Source: Sphingobacteriales bacterium (GTDB lineage Bacteria; Bacteroidota; Bacteroidia; Chitinophagales; JADIYW01). From it: DNA of 64,000 nucleotides. Numbering within the stretch: position 1 is the first letter of the stretch; the number at the start of each line of letters is the position of its first letter. The stretch is taken from contig CP064984.1 of NCBI GenBank assembly GCA_016699615.1, positions 62,001 to 126,000 of the forward strand. Direction: 5' to 3'. The notes under the pieces were generated by a model. That model saw only the letters and a list, made by a program, of their open reading frames with translations, searched no databases and was not told the DNA's origin. Positions 18,478 through 28,864 of this stretch are shown here, in pieces. The translations under genes were made by a program, and so were the position numbers.

Positions 18478-20334
18478 ATGGAAACAGGAAAAATAAACGT
18501 ACAAACCGAAAACATCTTCCCAATAATTAAAAAATTCTTATACTCAGACCACGAAATATTTTTACGAGAATTAGTATCCAACGCAGTTGATGCTACTAAA
18601 AAACTAAAAGGCTTGTCGCAATTAGGTGAAGTGAATGGAGAGATTGGAGATACAACAATTGAAATAAGTATAGATAAAGAAAAAAATACACTAACAATTG
18701 CTGACAAAGGCATTGGCATGACTGCAGATGAAGTAAAGAAATACATTAATCAAATTGCATTTTCATCAGCAGGCGAGTTTGTAGAAAAACTAAAAAACAC
18801 AGACTCAAATGCAATTATTGGACATTTTGGTCTTGGATTTTATTCTGCATTTATGGTCGCAGATAAAGTAGAAATACAAACAAAATCATACAAAGATGAA
18901 GCAGCAGTAAAGTGGACTTGCGATGGCTCTACAGAATTTACTTTAGAAGAATTTGAAAAAACTGAAAGAGGCACAAAAATTATCTTGTATATAGCTGATG
19001 ATTCTAAAGAATTTTTGGAAGAGCAAAGAATAAAATCATTACTCAATAAATATTGTAAATTTTTGCCAATTCCAATTCAATTTGGCTACAAATGGCAATC
19101 TGAAGAAGATAAAAAAGCAGAAAAACCATTAGAACCAGAAATAATAAACAACACAAATCCTGCGTGGACAAAGGCTCCATCGTCATTAAGCGATGAAGAT
19201 TATAAAAATTTCTATAGAGAATTGTATCCAATGAATTTTGATGAACCATTATTCTGGATTCATCTAAATGTTGATTATCCATTCAACCTAACAGGAATTT
19301 TATATTTTCCAAAATTGAAGAAGAACTTTGAAGTACAAAAAGATAAAATACAATTGTATAGCAACCAAGTATTTGTAACAGACAATGTTGGCGAAATTGT
19401 GCCTGAGTATTTAACATTATTACATGGTGTAATTGATTCGCCAGATATTCCATTAAACGTATCGCGTTCGTACTTACAAAGTGATGGCAATGTCAAAAAA
19501 ATCAACCAACATATTTCAAAAAAAGTATCAGATAAACTACAAGAAATATTCAATCAAGATAGAAAGCAATTTGAAGAAAAATGGAACGACATAGGTTTGT
19601 TTGTCAAATATGGAATGATTAGTGATGAGAAATTTTACGAACGCAGTAATAGTTTTGCCTTATTCCAAAATACAGAAAATACTTTCTATACACTAGAAGA
19701 ATTAAAAAATAAAATCAAAGACAACCAAACTGACAAAGACGGAAACTTAGTAATACTGTACACTTCTGACGAAGAAGAGCAACACAGTTATATCAAACAA
19801 GCAAAAGATTACAATTATGAAGTAGTGAAATTAGAAACTATGATTGATAATCATTTTATGCAACAATTAGAAATGAAGAATGAGAAAACTCAGTTTAAAC
19901 GCGTTGATGCTGATATTATTTCTAACTTAATTTCTAAAGATGAAGAACAAAAATCTATCTTAACAGAAGAACAAGAAAACACATTGAAAGCATTGTATGA
20001 AAACACAGTAGAAAAAAATAAAGTAGATATAGAACTAAAAGCATTGTCGCCAAACGATGCACCAATATTGATTACAAGAAATGAATTTATGCGTAGAATG
20101 ATGGAAATGCAAAAAATGGGTGGTGGTTCACCATTTATGTTTGGTGGCATGGATGAAAAAATAAATTTAGTAATCAATACCAATCATTCATTAAATACAA
20201 AGCTATTAGAAATTGATGGTGCAGCACAAGAAAAAAGAGCAAAACAATTGTACGATTTAGCATTATTATCACAAAACATGTTGAAAGGCGAAGCATTAAC
20301 CAACTTTGTACAACGTAGCTTTGAATTGATATAA
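18478..20334 (+). CDS. htpG: Molecular chaperone HtpG (Hsp90)
   Basis: 618 residues, the usual HtpG length. The N-terminal GHKL ATPase has FLRELVSNAVDATKKL (Asn/Asp for ATP-Mg), IADKGIGMT and IGHFGLGFYSAFMVADKV. The middle domain holds FPKLKKNFEVQKDKIQLYSN and VTDNVGEIVPEYLTLLHGVI, and SPDIPLNVSRSYLQ carries the conserved catalytic-loop Arg. The C-terminal dimer domain ends FVQRSFELI. It acts in the cytosol as an ATP-dependent dimeric chaperone. The start codon is supported by METGKINVQTENIFP, the common HtpG N-terminus. A hairpin terminator follows. Confidence 0.97.
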   Translation: METGKINVQTENIFPIIKKFLYSDHEIFLRELVSNAVDATKKLKGLSQLGEVNGEIGDTTIEISIDKEKNTLTIADKGIGMTADEVKKYINQIAFSSAGEFVEKLKNTDSNAIIGHFGLGFYSAFMVADKVEIQTKSYKDEAAVKWTCDGSTEFTLEEFEKTERGTKIILYIADDSKEFLEEQRIKSLLNKYCKFLPIPIQFGYKWQSEEDKKAEKPLEPEIINNTNPAWTKAPSSLSDEDYKNFYRELYPMNFDEPLFWIHLNVDYPFNLTGILYFPKLKKNFEVQKDKIQLYSNQVFVTDNVGEIVPEYLTLLHGVIDSPDIPLNVSRSYLQSDGNVKKINQHISKKVSDKLQEIFNQDRKQFEEKWNDIGLFVKYGMISDEKFYERSNSFALFQNTENTFYTLEELKNKIKDNQTDKDGNLVILYTSDEEEQHSYIKQAKDYNYEVVKLETMIDNHFMQQLEMKNEKTQFKRVDADIISNLISKDEEQKSILTEEQENTLKALYENTVEKNKVDIELKALSPNDAPILITRNEFMRRMMEMQKMGGGSPFMFGGMDEKINLVINTNHSLNTKLLEIDGAAQEKRAKQLYDLALLSQNMLKGEALTNFVQRSFELI

Positions 20335-20356
20335 TTAAAATATTTAGTTGGATACA

Positions 20357-20393
20357 GAAATCTCAATATAGAATTTATATTGAGATTTTTTTT
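20357..20393 (+). terminator. Rho-independent terminator after htpG
   Basis: AAATCTCAATATA, a 5-base loop, then TATATTGAGATTT running into eight T residues. The stem starts 23 bases after the htpG stop codon. Confidence 0.85.
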
Positions 20394-20468
20394 CAATAAA
20401 AACATTTATTAACAAACTTTCTCTAGTCTAATATGTTTTTAATAGACAATAAATAAAATAAAAATACC

Positions 20469-20663
20469 ATGTTACTCACATTAAAATATCTAATCATTTT
20501 CATTATTGGATATAAATTAGTTAAGCTGCTTTTGCCACAACCAAAAGTAGCAACTGCACAACAAAACAAGCACGCAACTTACAACGAGCAAAAACAAAAC
20601 ATACCACAAACTGATTCAAAATACAAGGATGCTGAATACATAGATTTTGAAGAAATAAAATAA
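20469..20663 (+). CDS. Small single-pass membrane protein (DUF4834-like)
   Basis: 64 residues. One membrane helix (LTLKYLIIFIIGYKLVKLLL) is followed by a Gln/Lys-rich tail that ends KDAEYIDFEEIK. The layout of a short N-terminal helix and an acidic C-terminal Asp-Phe-Glu-Glu-Ile tail matches the small DUF4834-type proteins of Bacteroidota, whose function is unknown. It is convergent with bioF: the stops are one base apart. Confidence 0.6.
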   Translation: MLLTLKYLIIFIIGYKLVKLLLPQPKVATAQQNKHATYNEQKQNIPQTDSKYKDAEYIDFEEIK

Positions 20664-20664
20664 A

Positions 20665-21789
20665 TTATTTAGCATTTAATATTTTAGCCAATTTCTCAAT
20701 TTCTGATTTTGAATTATAACTATGCATTATAATTCTAATTCTTTCTTTGCCTTTTGGAACTGTAGGATAAACAATAGCTTTTGCATTTACACCATGTTCA
20801 CGCAATTTTATTGACAATAACTTACACGCATCAGAACTAGGCACAATGTAAGAAAAAATTGGGCTTTCAGAATACAATGTAGCATCACACATTAAATTAT
20901 TAAAATATTGAATATTGTCAAACAATTTATTTTTTGGCGCATGAAATTCACTTATATATTCATAAGCATATTGTATGGATAATAAATCGTAAATATTCAA
21001 TGCTGTTGAATATATAAATGGTTTTGAAAAATTGATTAAATAATTTTTTAAAGTAGATGAACCAAGTATTGCAGCACCATGTGTGCCTAATGCTTTGCCA
21101 TATGTGTACACACGTGCAAAACAATCTTGTTCTATACCAAAATAATTGCACAAACCACTTCCTTTTTCTCCAAAAATTCCAGTTGCATGCGCTTCATCAA
21201 CAATTAAATTACAATTATACATTTTACTAATATTTGATATTTTATTCAATTCTGCAATATCGCCATCCATCGAAAATAAAGATTCAGTAATAATAAATTT
21301 TATCTTCGTATCATGATGTTCTTGAATTTTATGTTCTAAATCATCTACATCATTATGTTTAAATGCAATCGCATTTGCGCCACTCAATTTAATTCCTTGA
21401 TGTATTGATGCATGCACATATTCATCATAAAAAATAACATCATTTTTGTTGGCTACTGTACTTACCAAACCAACATTTGCATTATACCCAGAATTAAATA
21501 TTAATGATGTTTCAGCATGATGATGTTTTGCAATATTTTTTTCCAATTCATCATACAATGTACAATTTCCTTCTAATAATCTTGAGCCAGTTGCACCAAT
21601 TTTATGAAACTTATAAGTTGAATTAATTGCAAAAGAGATTTGCTGTTTTATCCATGCAGATTTTGCTAATCCTAAATAATCATTAGAAGTAAAATCAATT
21701 AAATCATCGTTCTTTTGTAAGCTTCTGAATATATTCTCAGCTACTCTCTTCGATAAAAAATCTTTTAGTCTATCATCTATATTCATCAA
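20665..21789 (-). CDS. bioF: 8-amino-7-oxononanoate synthase (KAPA synthase)
   Basis: 374 residues, alpha-oxoamine synthase family (PLP, fold type I). It makes KAPA from pimeloyl thioester and alanine in biotin synthesis. Visible signatures are FTSNDYLGLA, GATGSRLLEGN, FNSGYNANVGLVS, FYDEYVHASIHQGIKLSGA, ITESLFSMDGDIAEL, VDEAHATGIFGEKGSGL (Asp/His for the cofactor ring) and VYTYGKALGTHGAAILGS with the Schiff-base Lys. Its start overlaps the bioB stop by four bases (ATGA), so bioB-bioF is one translationally coupled operon. Confidence 0.9.
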   Translation of the reverse strand: MMNIDDRLKDFLSKRVAENIFRSLQKNDDLIDFTSNDYLGLAKSAWIKQQISFAINSTYKFHKIGATGSRLLEGNCTLYDELEKNIAKHHHAETSLIFNSGYNANVGLVSTVANKNDVIFYDEYVHASIHQGIKLSGANAIAFKHNDVDDLEHKIQEHHDTKIKFIITESLFSMDGDIAELNKISNISKMYNCNLIVDEAHATGIFGEKGSGLCNYFGIEQDCFARVYTYGKALGTHGAAILGSSTLKNYLINFSKPFIYSTALNIYDLLSIQYAYEYISEFHAPKNKLFDNIQYFNNLMCDATLYSESPIFSYIVPSSDACKLLSIKLREHGVNAKAIVYPTVPKGKERIRIIMHSYNSKSEIEKLAKILNAK

Positions 21790-22744
21790 TTCATTACTGA
21801 CTTGTTTTCTTTAAATGCTTCGCGTGCTTGCAAACCCAAAATATCAAACATTTCCATATCATTTGCATAAGATGGATTTGGTGTAGTCAATAATTTATCG
21901 CCAGCAAAAATAGAATTTGCGCCTGCCATAAAACAAATTGCTTGTTCGCTCATTGGCATATCCATTCTTCCGGCAGAAAGTCTGACCATTGTTGTTGGCA
22001 TTACAATTCTTATTGTTGCAATCATACGTGCCATTTCCCAGACAGAAACTCTTTTCATATTTTCTAATGGTGTGCCTTCTACTGCAACCAATGCATTTAC
22101 TGGAACAGATTCTGGATGTTCAGGAAGATTTGCTAAGGTATGTATCATTTCTATTCTTGCACTTTCAGCTTCGCCCATGCCAATAATTCCACCACTACAA
22201 ACACTAATTCCAGCTTTACGCACATTCCCTATTGTTTTTATTCTATCATCAAATGTTCTTGTAGAAATGATATTATCGTAGTATTCTTCAGATGTATCTA
22301 TGTTATGATTATATGCATACAAGCCAGCATTTTTTAGTTTCTCAGCTTGTTCTTCGCTTAGCATACCTAGAGTGCAACAAACTTCTAAATCTAATTCATT
22401 TACACCTTTTACCATATCCAATACTTTGTCAAAGTCCTTGTTGTCTCTTACTTCACGCCATGCGCGCCCATGCAAAATCTTGTAGAGCCATTTTCTTTTG
22501 CTTCTCTTGCTTTTGCTAATACTTCTTCTTTCTCTAATAATTTGTGAACTTCTACTTTTGTTTGGTAGCGAGCAGCTTGCGGACAATATGCACAATCTTC
22601 AGGACATCCACCTGTTTTTAAAGACAATAAAGTACATACTTGAACTTCATTTGCATTGTGGTATTGTCTGTGTACTGTTGCTGCTTGATAAATTAACTCA
22701 AGCAATGGCAAATTGTAAATCTCTCTAATCTGATCTAATTTCAT
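21786..22744 (-). pseudogene. bioB: Biotin synthase BioB, single-base frameshift
   Basis: Radical-SAM sulfur insertion enzyme (dethiobiotin to biotin), about 319 residues once repaired. The first ORF (22744 to 22448) has the [4Fe-4S] motif CPEDCAYCPQ and STRFCMGA. The second continues with WREVRDNKDFDKV, LDLEVCCTLGML, YNHNIDTSEEYYDNIISTRT, CSGGIIGMGE, VRLSAGRMDMP and FMAGANSIFAGDKLLTTPNP. At the break the family reads G-A-A-W, and one extra C or G in the GCGCGC stretch near 22459-22467 gives exactly that. The split is therefore more probably an assembly error than gene loss. It follows the DUF4296 gene by four bases and overlaps bioF by four. Confidence 0.9.
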
Positions 22745-22748
22745 TATA

Positions 22749-23234
22749 TTATTTTAAATTATTATCTCTTATATTTTTTAGCAATTCTTCTTTTCTTTTC
22801 ATCCTCATAGAATCTTTAATTGCTTTTTGTATATCCAATGGATTTACTGCAGAAACTGGTTCAATGCCATTTTTTCCATATTTTATGATAGTAAGCGAAT
22901 CAATTGTATTCAATTTATTCTTTACTTTTTCCATCATTTCTAAATACTTTTCTGGATGGTTGGAATAATAATCAATTGTTTTTCTAAATTGAATGGAGTC
23001 TGTTTGATGTTTTTTTAAAATAGATGTGTACAATGAATCCATCATTTTGCTTTCTGTATTGTATGCTTGAACATTAACTAAAGAATAATTTGATTCTAAT
23101 AATAACAAATCTACCATTAATGGAACAATATTTTTTTCAGAAATAATTTTTTTTGAGTTATTTTTACAAGAAGTAACAGAGACGCAAAACATCAAAACCA
23201 AAGCAAGAATAACATTCAAAAAAGATGACCACAT
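22749..23234 (-). CDS. DUF4296 lipoprotein
   Basis: About 161 residues from the Met of MWSSFLNVILALVLMFCVSV. The lipobox VTSC at residues 19-22 marks a lipoprotein, so it is probably tethered to the inner or outer membrane. The mature part (LMVDLLLLESNYSLVNVQAY, SMMDSLYTSILKKH-like helices, RKTIDYYSNHPEKYLEMMEK) matches the helical DUF4296 pattern of Bacteroidota, function unknown. A longer reading to 23309 has no advantage. Its ATG shares the CATG palindrome with the YggS start on the other strand. It heads the bioB-bioF transcript. Confidence 0.75.
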   Translation of the reverse strand: MWSSFLNVILALVLMFCVSVTSCKNNSKKIISEKNIVPLMVDLLLLESNYSLVNVQAYNTESKMMDSLYTSILKKHQTDSIQFRKTIDYYSNHPEKYLEMMEKVKNKLNTIDSLTIIKYGKNGIEPVSAVNPLDIQKAIKDSMRMKRKEELLKNIRDNNLK

Positions 23235-23928
23235 GATAAACAAAGACAATTTACAAAACTTAATTCTACTCTCAAAAGATAAAAATATAAAATTAGTTGC
23301 AGTTAGCAAAACTAAAACTGTTTCTGATATATTGGAAGCCTACAATTGTGGTCAGAAGATATTTGGAGAAAATAAGGTGCAAGAAATGGTAGACAAATAC
23401 GAAGAACTACCAAAAGATATTGAATGGCACATGATTGGCAACCTACAAACCAATAAAGTAAAATATATTGCACCATTTGTACAACTTATTCATTCTGTAG
23501 ATAGTCTAAAATTGGCAATAGAAATTAATAAACAAGCAGAAAAAAACAATAGAGTAATTGATATACTTCTAGAAGTATTTATTGCTGCAGAAACAACAAA
23601 ACATGGCTTTTCCGAAGAAGAATTAATTGAACATTTAGACATAGACGCATTTAAGCAATTGAAAAATATTAGAATTGTTGGTTTGATGGGCATGGCAACT
23701 TATACACAAAACAAAGTATTAATAAAAAATGAGTTTAGTAATTTGAAGCATACATTTGAATTATTAAAATCAAACTATTTTAGCAATGCAGACTATTTCA
23801 ATACACTATCTATGGGCATGAGTGGCGATTACGAAATTGCAATAGAAAGAGGCTCAAACATGATAAGAATTGGTAGTGCTATTTTTGGAGAAAGAGAAAG
23901 AAAAGTTGCCGCAAACGTTCCATTATAA
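23233..23928 (+). CDS. YggS-family pyridoxal phosphate homeostasis protein
   Basis: 231 residues, alanine-racemase-like TIM barrel without racemase activity. It binds PLP through the Lys of LVAVSKTKTVSDI and buffers cellular B6 vitamers. Other family motifs are IFGENKVQEMVDKYE, WHMIGNLQTNKVKYI, HSVDSLKLAIEIN, GLMGMATYT, LSMGMSGDYEIAIERGSNMI and RIGSAIFGER. It faces the DUF4296-bioBF transcript with no intergenic space, so its promoter must lie inside the neighbouring coding region. bioF also needs PLP, but a functional link is only suggestive. Confidence 0.9.
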   Translation: MINKDNLQNLILLSKDKNIKLVAVSKTKTVSDILEAYNCGQKIFGENKVQEMVDKYEELPKDIEWHMIGNLQTNKVKYIAPFVQLIHSVDSLKLAIEINKQAEKNNRVIDILLEVFIAAETTKHGFSEEELIEHLDIDAFKQLKNIRIVGLMGMATYTQNKVLIKNEFSNLKHTFELLKSNYFSNADYFNTLSMGMSGDYEIAIERGSNMIRIGSAIFGERERKVAANVPL

Positions 23929-24075
23929 AATAACAAGTAATTCTGTCATACGCCAATTACCTACACGACCAATATTGTCAGAAAACTGTAATAAAATACT
24001 GAAAATATTACATATTTTTTAATTATTTTGTATTTGCATATTATTTGCTATACATATATAAAATATTAAATAAAT

Positions 24076-26676
24076 ATGAATCCAAATAATTTTACAATAA
24101 AAACACAAGAAATTTTAGGCGAAGCGCAACAATTGGCTTTCGACCTAAAGCATGCCTACTTAGATACACATCATTTATTGCAAGCAATTCTTAATAACGA
24201 TGCAGATATCACACCATTTTTACTCAAAAAATCTGGTGCTGACATCAAAAAAGTAGAGCAAGAAATTAATAATTTATTACAAAAACAAGCAACTATAAGT
24301 GGCGATGGCGTAAAATATCCATCACAAAACTTAGGGCAAGTATTATTAAAAGCAAATTCACTTTTAAAAGAATTTAAAGATGAATATGTATCTATAGAAC
24401 ATTTACTATTAGCATTATTGAGTGTTAATGATGAAACATCAAAAATATTGAAACAAAATAATCTTGATGAGGCAAAACTAAAACAAGCAATAGTAGAATT
24501 AAGAAAAGGCTCAACTGTAAATAATCCAAGTGCAGATATGACATACAATTCATTAGAAAAATATGCCAAAAACTTAAATCAATTGGCACAAAACAATAAA
24601 CTCGATCCAGTTATTGGTAGAGACGAAGAAATACGCAGAGTATTGCACATTTTATCAAGAAGAACAAAAAACAATCCAATACTTGTTGGCGAACCTGGCG
24701 TAGGAAAAACAGCAATTGTTGAAGGCATTGCGTTCAGAATTATACAAGGTGATGTACCAGAAAATTTAAAATCAAAAATAATTTATTCTTTAGACATGGG
24801 TGCATTAATTGCTGGTGCAAAGTATAAAGGCGAATTTGAAGAACGATTAAAAGCAGTTATCAAAGAAGTAATTTCATCTGATGGTCAAATCATATTATTT
24901 ATTGATGAAATACACACATTAGTTGGTGCTGGTGGTGGTGGCGAAGGCGCTATGGACGCAGCAAATATTCTAAAACCAGCTTTAGCACGTGGTGAATTGC
25001 GCGCTGTTGGTGCAACAACATTAAATGAATACCAAAAGTATTTTGAAAAAGACAAAGCTTTAGAACGTAGATTTCAGAAAGTGATGGTACACGAGCCAAG
25101 TGTAGAAGATAGCGTTTCCATTTTACGTGGATTGAAAGAACGTTATGAAAACCATCATAAAGTAACTATAAAAGATGACGCCATTATCAGTGCAGTAGAA
25201 TTATCAAATAGATATATTACAAATAGATTTTTGCCAGACAAAGCTATTGATTTAATTGATGAAGCAGCAGCAAAACTCAGATTAGAGATGGATTCTGTGC
25301 CAGAAGAATTAGACGAATTAGAAAGAAAAATACGTCAATTAGAAATAGAAAGAGAAGCTATAAAAAAAGAAGGAGATGATGCAAAAGTTGAAGAGCTATC
25401 TAAACAAATTGCAGAAATGAGTGAAAAGAGAAATGAATTTAAAGCAAAATGGGAAAGTGAAAAAACTGTAGTAGATAGAATTCAAAATGAAAAAATAAAT
25501 ATTGAAAATCTAAAACTAGCTGCAGAACAAGCAGAACGAAACGGCGACTATGGCAAAGTAGCAGAAATACGATATGGCAAAATAAAAGACAGCGAAGCAA
25601 AACTCAATGAGCTTGAACAAGAACTGCAAAGTAACAAAGACAGCAAACGATTGATGAAAGAAGAAGTAACTGCCGAAGATATTGCAGAAACAATATCAAA
25701 ATGGACAGGTATTCCTTTGACAAAAATGATGCAGACAGAAAAAGATAAGTTGATAAACTTAGAAGATTATTTGCATGAGCGTGTGGTAGGGCAAGAAGAA
25801 GCAATTGTTGCCGTAGCTGATGCTATTCGTAGAAGCAGAGCAGGACTAAATGACCCTAAGAAACCCTTAGGTTCGTTTTTATTCATAGGCACAACTGGTG
25901 TAGGAAAAACTGAATTAGCAAAAGCATTAGCCGAACTTTTGTTTGACGATGAAAAAGCAATGGTGCGTATAGATATGAGTGAATACATGGAAAAACACAG
26001 CGTATCACGTTTAATTGGTTCGCCTCCAGGATACGTTGGCTACGACGAAGGTGGACAACTAACCGAAGCAGTACGCAATCATCCATATTCTGTTGTATTA
26101 TTAGATGAAATTGAAAAAGCACACCCAGATGTTTTTAATATCTTATTGCAAGTTTTGGAAGATGGAAGACTAACAGACAACAAAGGGCGCATTGTAGATT
26201 TTAAAAATACAATAATCATCATGACATCTAATATTGGTTCGCATTTGATACAACAAAACTTTGAAAATGTAAAAACAGAAAATGATGTATTTACTGCAAC
26301 AGAAACTTCAAAAGTACAAATACTTGATGCCATCAAACGTGTACTAAAACCAGAGTTTTACAATAGAATTGATGAGGTTATTATGTTTAAACCATTACTT
26401 ACAAATGACATTAAAGAAATAGTTAAAATTCTATTGAAAAATTTACAAAAACAATTACTTCAAATGGATATTGAACTAAAATATAGTGATGAATTGGTTA
26501 TGCATTTTGCAGAAGAAGGCTACGATGCACAATATGGTGCAAGACCATTAAAAAGATTAATCAACAAAGAATTAGTCAATAAACTTTCAAAAATGATAAT
26601 TGCTGATAAAGTAAAAAAAGACCAACCAGTGATTGCTGATGTTTTTGAAGGTGATATAATTTTCAGAAACGAATAA
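24076..26676 (+). CDS. clpB: ATP-dependent disaggregase ClpB
   Basis: 866 residues, full ClpB length. It has an N domain (1-145) with double Clp repeats. NBD1 has Walker A GEPGVGKT at ~205-212 and Walker B ILFIDEIHTL. A long coiled-coil middle domain (~400-525, ELERKIRQLEIEREAIKKEG) separates ClpB from ClpA/ClpC. NBD2 has Walker A at ~605-612 and Walker B VVLLDEIEKAHPDV. The second Walker A reads GTTGVGKT where the family usually has GPTGVGKT, a mild variation. No IGF/IGL loop for ClpP is present. It works with DnaK to dissolve aggregates. A strong terminator follows. Confidence 0.96.
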   Translation: MNPNNFTIKTQEILGEAQQLAFDLKHAYLDTHHLLQAILNNDADITPFLLKKSGADIKKVEQEINNLLQKQATISGDGVKYPSQNLGQVLLKANSLLKEFKDEYVSIEHLLLALLSVNDETSKILKQNNLDEAKLKQAIVELRKGSTVNNPSADMTYNSLEKYAKNLNQLAQNNKLDPVIGRDEEIRRVLHILSRRTKNNPILVGEPGVGKTAIVEGIAFRIIQGDVPENLKSKIIYSLDMGALIAGAKYKGEFEERLKAVIKEVISSDGQIILFIDEIHTLVGAGGGGEGAMDAANILKPALARGELRAVGATTLNEYQKYFEKDKALERRFQKVMVHEPSVEDSVSILRGLKERYENHHKVTIKDDAIISAVELSNRYITNRFLPDKAIDLIDEAAAKLRLEMDSVPEELDELERKIRQLEIEREAIKKEGDDAKVEELSKQIAEMSEKRNEFKAKWESEKTVVDRIQNEKINIENLKLAAEQAERNGDYGKVAEIRYGKIKDSEAKLNELEQELQSNKDSKRLMKEEVTAEDIAETISKWTGIPLTKMMQTEKDKLINLEDYLHERVVGQEEAIVAVADAIRRSRAGLNDPKKPLGSFLFIGTTGVGKTELAKALAELLFDDEKAMVRIDMSEYMEKHSVSRLIGSPPGYVGYDEGGQLTEAVRNHPYSVVLLDEIEKAHPDVFNILLQVLEDGRLTDNKGRIVDFKNTIIIMTSNIGSHLIQQNFENVKTENDVFTATETSKVQILDAIKRVLKPEFYNRIDEVIMFKPLLTNDIKEIVKILLKNLQKQLLQMDIELKYSDELVMHFAEEGYDAQYGARPLKRLINKELVNKLSKMIIADKVKKDQPVIADVFEGDIIFRNE

Positions 26677-26701
26677 TTAGCATATACAAATCTATCATTT
26701 T

Positions 26702-26730
26702 ACGGTTCGTAGCAATACGAACCGTTTTTT
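26702..26730 (+). terminator. Rho-independent terminator after clpB
   Basis: ACGGTTCGTA, loop GCAA, TACGAACCGT, then T6. The perfect 10-bp stem starts 25 bases after the clpB stop. Confidence 0.93.
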
Positions 26731-26787
26731 ATTTCTGTGATAGTGTAAAAAAATATATCTTTGGTTATAAACATTTATTGTACACTA

Positions 26788-28863
26788 ATGAATAGATACT
26801 TTTTTTTATTGATTGTTTTAATAATCAAGTCACTACAAATTAATGCAAATAGCATTTATATTGAACAAACATTTGAAAAAAACAGTATTGTAGACCATAC
26901 GATACAAGATGCAAGCAACTTACTACAATCAGCTGGAATCACGGTTTCAAATCAACAAAAAAATGTAGATTTTAAAATAATTCTTCAAAAATTAGACAAC
27001 AATAAAAGCTATGCAACATTATATGAATCTAATACAAAAGAAACGCAGGCATTTAATATTAAACTAGAAAAAAAAAATAATCAAAATACAATTTACATTC
27101 AATCATTATCATACAAAGGCATAGCCAATGGCATTTATTATCTACTTCAAAATAAATTTGGATTTCAGTTTTATCATGCAAAAGAAATAAAAATTCCAAA
27201 TTTAAAATCATTAGACCTAAATAGTTTTGATGAATATATTACACCAAGATTTGATAAAATTGGTTTTCACATTCATGCCATGCATCCTTTAGAAATTACA
27301 GAAGCATTGCTAGATGAAACAACACCAAATGGCAAACAAGAAATAAAAACATACATAGATTGGTTGTGTAGAAACGGACAAAATTATTTTGAATTCAATC
27401 TATTGAGTAGTATAAAATTAGAAACATGGGTACCATACATGAAAGATATTGTAGATTACGCACACCAACGTGGTATTATTTGTGGCGCAGATTTATCTTT
27501 CCATATGATACAGCAACGAGCATTTCAGTTGTATAAAAAATTTCCAGCATCATTTAGAAAAAGAGAAAAACAGATAAAACAAAATATTGAAACACTCATG
27601 CAAATTCCTTGGGATGTTTGGAATGTAGAACTTGCAACTACAGAATTTACACACCAAAACCAAGAAGAACTATATGCACAACAAAAAATGCTGTACGATA
27701 ATTTATCGAAATACAAAGTAAAACTAACAAGTAGAAAACATGTAGTAAAAGATGAAAACTTAATTTCTAATGCCAAATCAATGAAGACAAAATTTACAGA
27801 CATGGATAGTGCTTATGCCTTGTTTGTACACACAGTAATGTTTTATGGATTAAATGATAGCGCAACGCCAGTGTATCGAAACAAAGATTTTTCGCATTTA
27901 AGAAATTTATTGATAGAAAGCAATCAATACAGAGATACTTGGTATTTCCCAGAATCTGCTTATTGGATTACATTCGACAATTCAGTGCCAATGTTTCTTA
28001 CTCCATATCTAAGCACAAGATTAGATGATATATTGTATAGTGATTCTTTAAACATCAATGGTCATATTACTTTTACTTCTGGTTGGGAATGGAACTACTG
28101 GCTGATTGATTGGAGCATAGCACGTTGGTGTTGGAACGAAGCCAATCAACAACAAAAACCATTTGAATACATAGAACAATTAATTGAAGACAAAAACATC
28201 ATAAATTTTGTACAAAAGGTAGATAGTTTGCAACAGCTATACATCAAAGATAAACAATTGATAAAAGTACTTACGGCACAAACTATAACAGATGAAATTG
28301 GTGGAAAGTTAAATTTAGAATTTCATCCAAGACCAGAATATGCTTATAAATATATATTGAATGATGCGAATAAAACTGAATTACAATTTATAAAAAACAA
28401 ATACATCAATAATTTAGAAATATTTATTAGTGAATATAATAAGCTAAGAAATACAATTCAAGTAGATGTCAATAACAAATTAATTTCAGAATTAATCAAT
28501 AGTTTAGATATTACAACATTAAGAGCAGAACACAGAAAAAATACTTTAGCCTATATCATAGAAAAAAGATTAAAAGATATAGACAATATAAAGTACACAG
28601 ACAAATTGTATTTGAACAAAGCCAATAATATTAGAAAACAAGCTTTATCTATTGTGGCATCTCAGCAAAGAAATTATAGATACGATATTTCAAATGTGGC
28701 ATCAGAAAAGGAAAGTAAAACAGTGTATAATTTTGGTTACTTGTATCCTGTTTCGAACTTACATTTTTGGGAACGTGAAGAGTGGCAAGCGGAAAACAAT
28801 AAATGGAAATTCTGGAATAAAAACATTTGGGATGTTTTAAAAATTATTGGAATAAAAAAATAA
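26788..28863 (+). CDS. Secreted protein with glycoside-hydrolase-like layout
   Basis: About 691 residues from the ATG at 26788. MNRYFFLLIVLIIKSLQINA is a signal peptide; an in-frame TTG 27 bases earlier gives a worse N-terminus. After it comes a ~110-residue alpha/beta domain (NTIYIQSLSYKGIANGIYYL) like the non-catalytic N-terminal domain of alpha-glucuronidases and GH20-type enzymes. A likely TIM barrel follows (RFDKIGFHIHAMHPLEITEA; DWLCRNGQNYFEFNLLS; DYAHQRGIICGADLSF; SGWEWNYWLIDW). I see no certain catalytic pair, so a substrate cannot be named. It is followed one base later by the YdeI-like gene. Confidence 0.6.
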   Translation: MNRYFFLLIVLIIKSLQINANSIYIEQTFEKNSIVDHTIQDASNLLQSAGITVSNQQKNVDFKIILQKLDNNKSYATLYESNTKETQAFNIKLEKKNNQNTIYIQSLSYKGIANGIYYLLQNKFGFQFYHAKEIKIPNLKSLDLNSFDEYITPRFDKIGFHIHAMHPLEITEALLDETTPNGKQEIKTYIDWLCRNGQNYFEFNLLSSIKLETWVPYMKDIVDYAHQRGIICGADLSFHMIQQRAFQLYKKFPASFRKREKQIKQNIETLMQIPWDVWNVELATTEFTHQNQEELYAQQKMLYDNLSKYKVKLTSRKHVVKDENLISNAKSMKTKFTDMDSAYALFVHTVMFYGLNDSATPVYRNKDFSHLRNLLIESNQYRDTWYFPESAYWITFDNSVPMFLTPYLSTRLDDILYSDSLNINGHITFTSGWEWNYWLIDWSIARWCWNEANQQQKPFEYIEQLIEDKNIINFVQKVDSLQQLYIKDKQLIKVLTAQTITDEIGGKLNLEFHPRPEYAYKYILNDANKTELQFIKNKYINNLEIFISEYNKLRNTIQVDVNNKLISELINSLDITTLRAEHRKNTLAYIIEKRLKDIDNIKYTDKLYLNKANNIRKQALSIVASQQRNYRYDISNVASEKESKTVYNFGYLYPVSNLHFWEREEWQAENNKWKFWNKNIWDVLKIIGIKK

Positions 28864-28864
28864 A

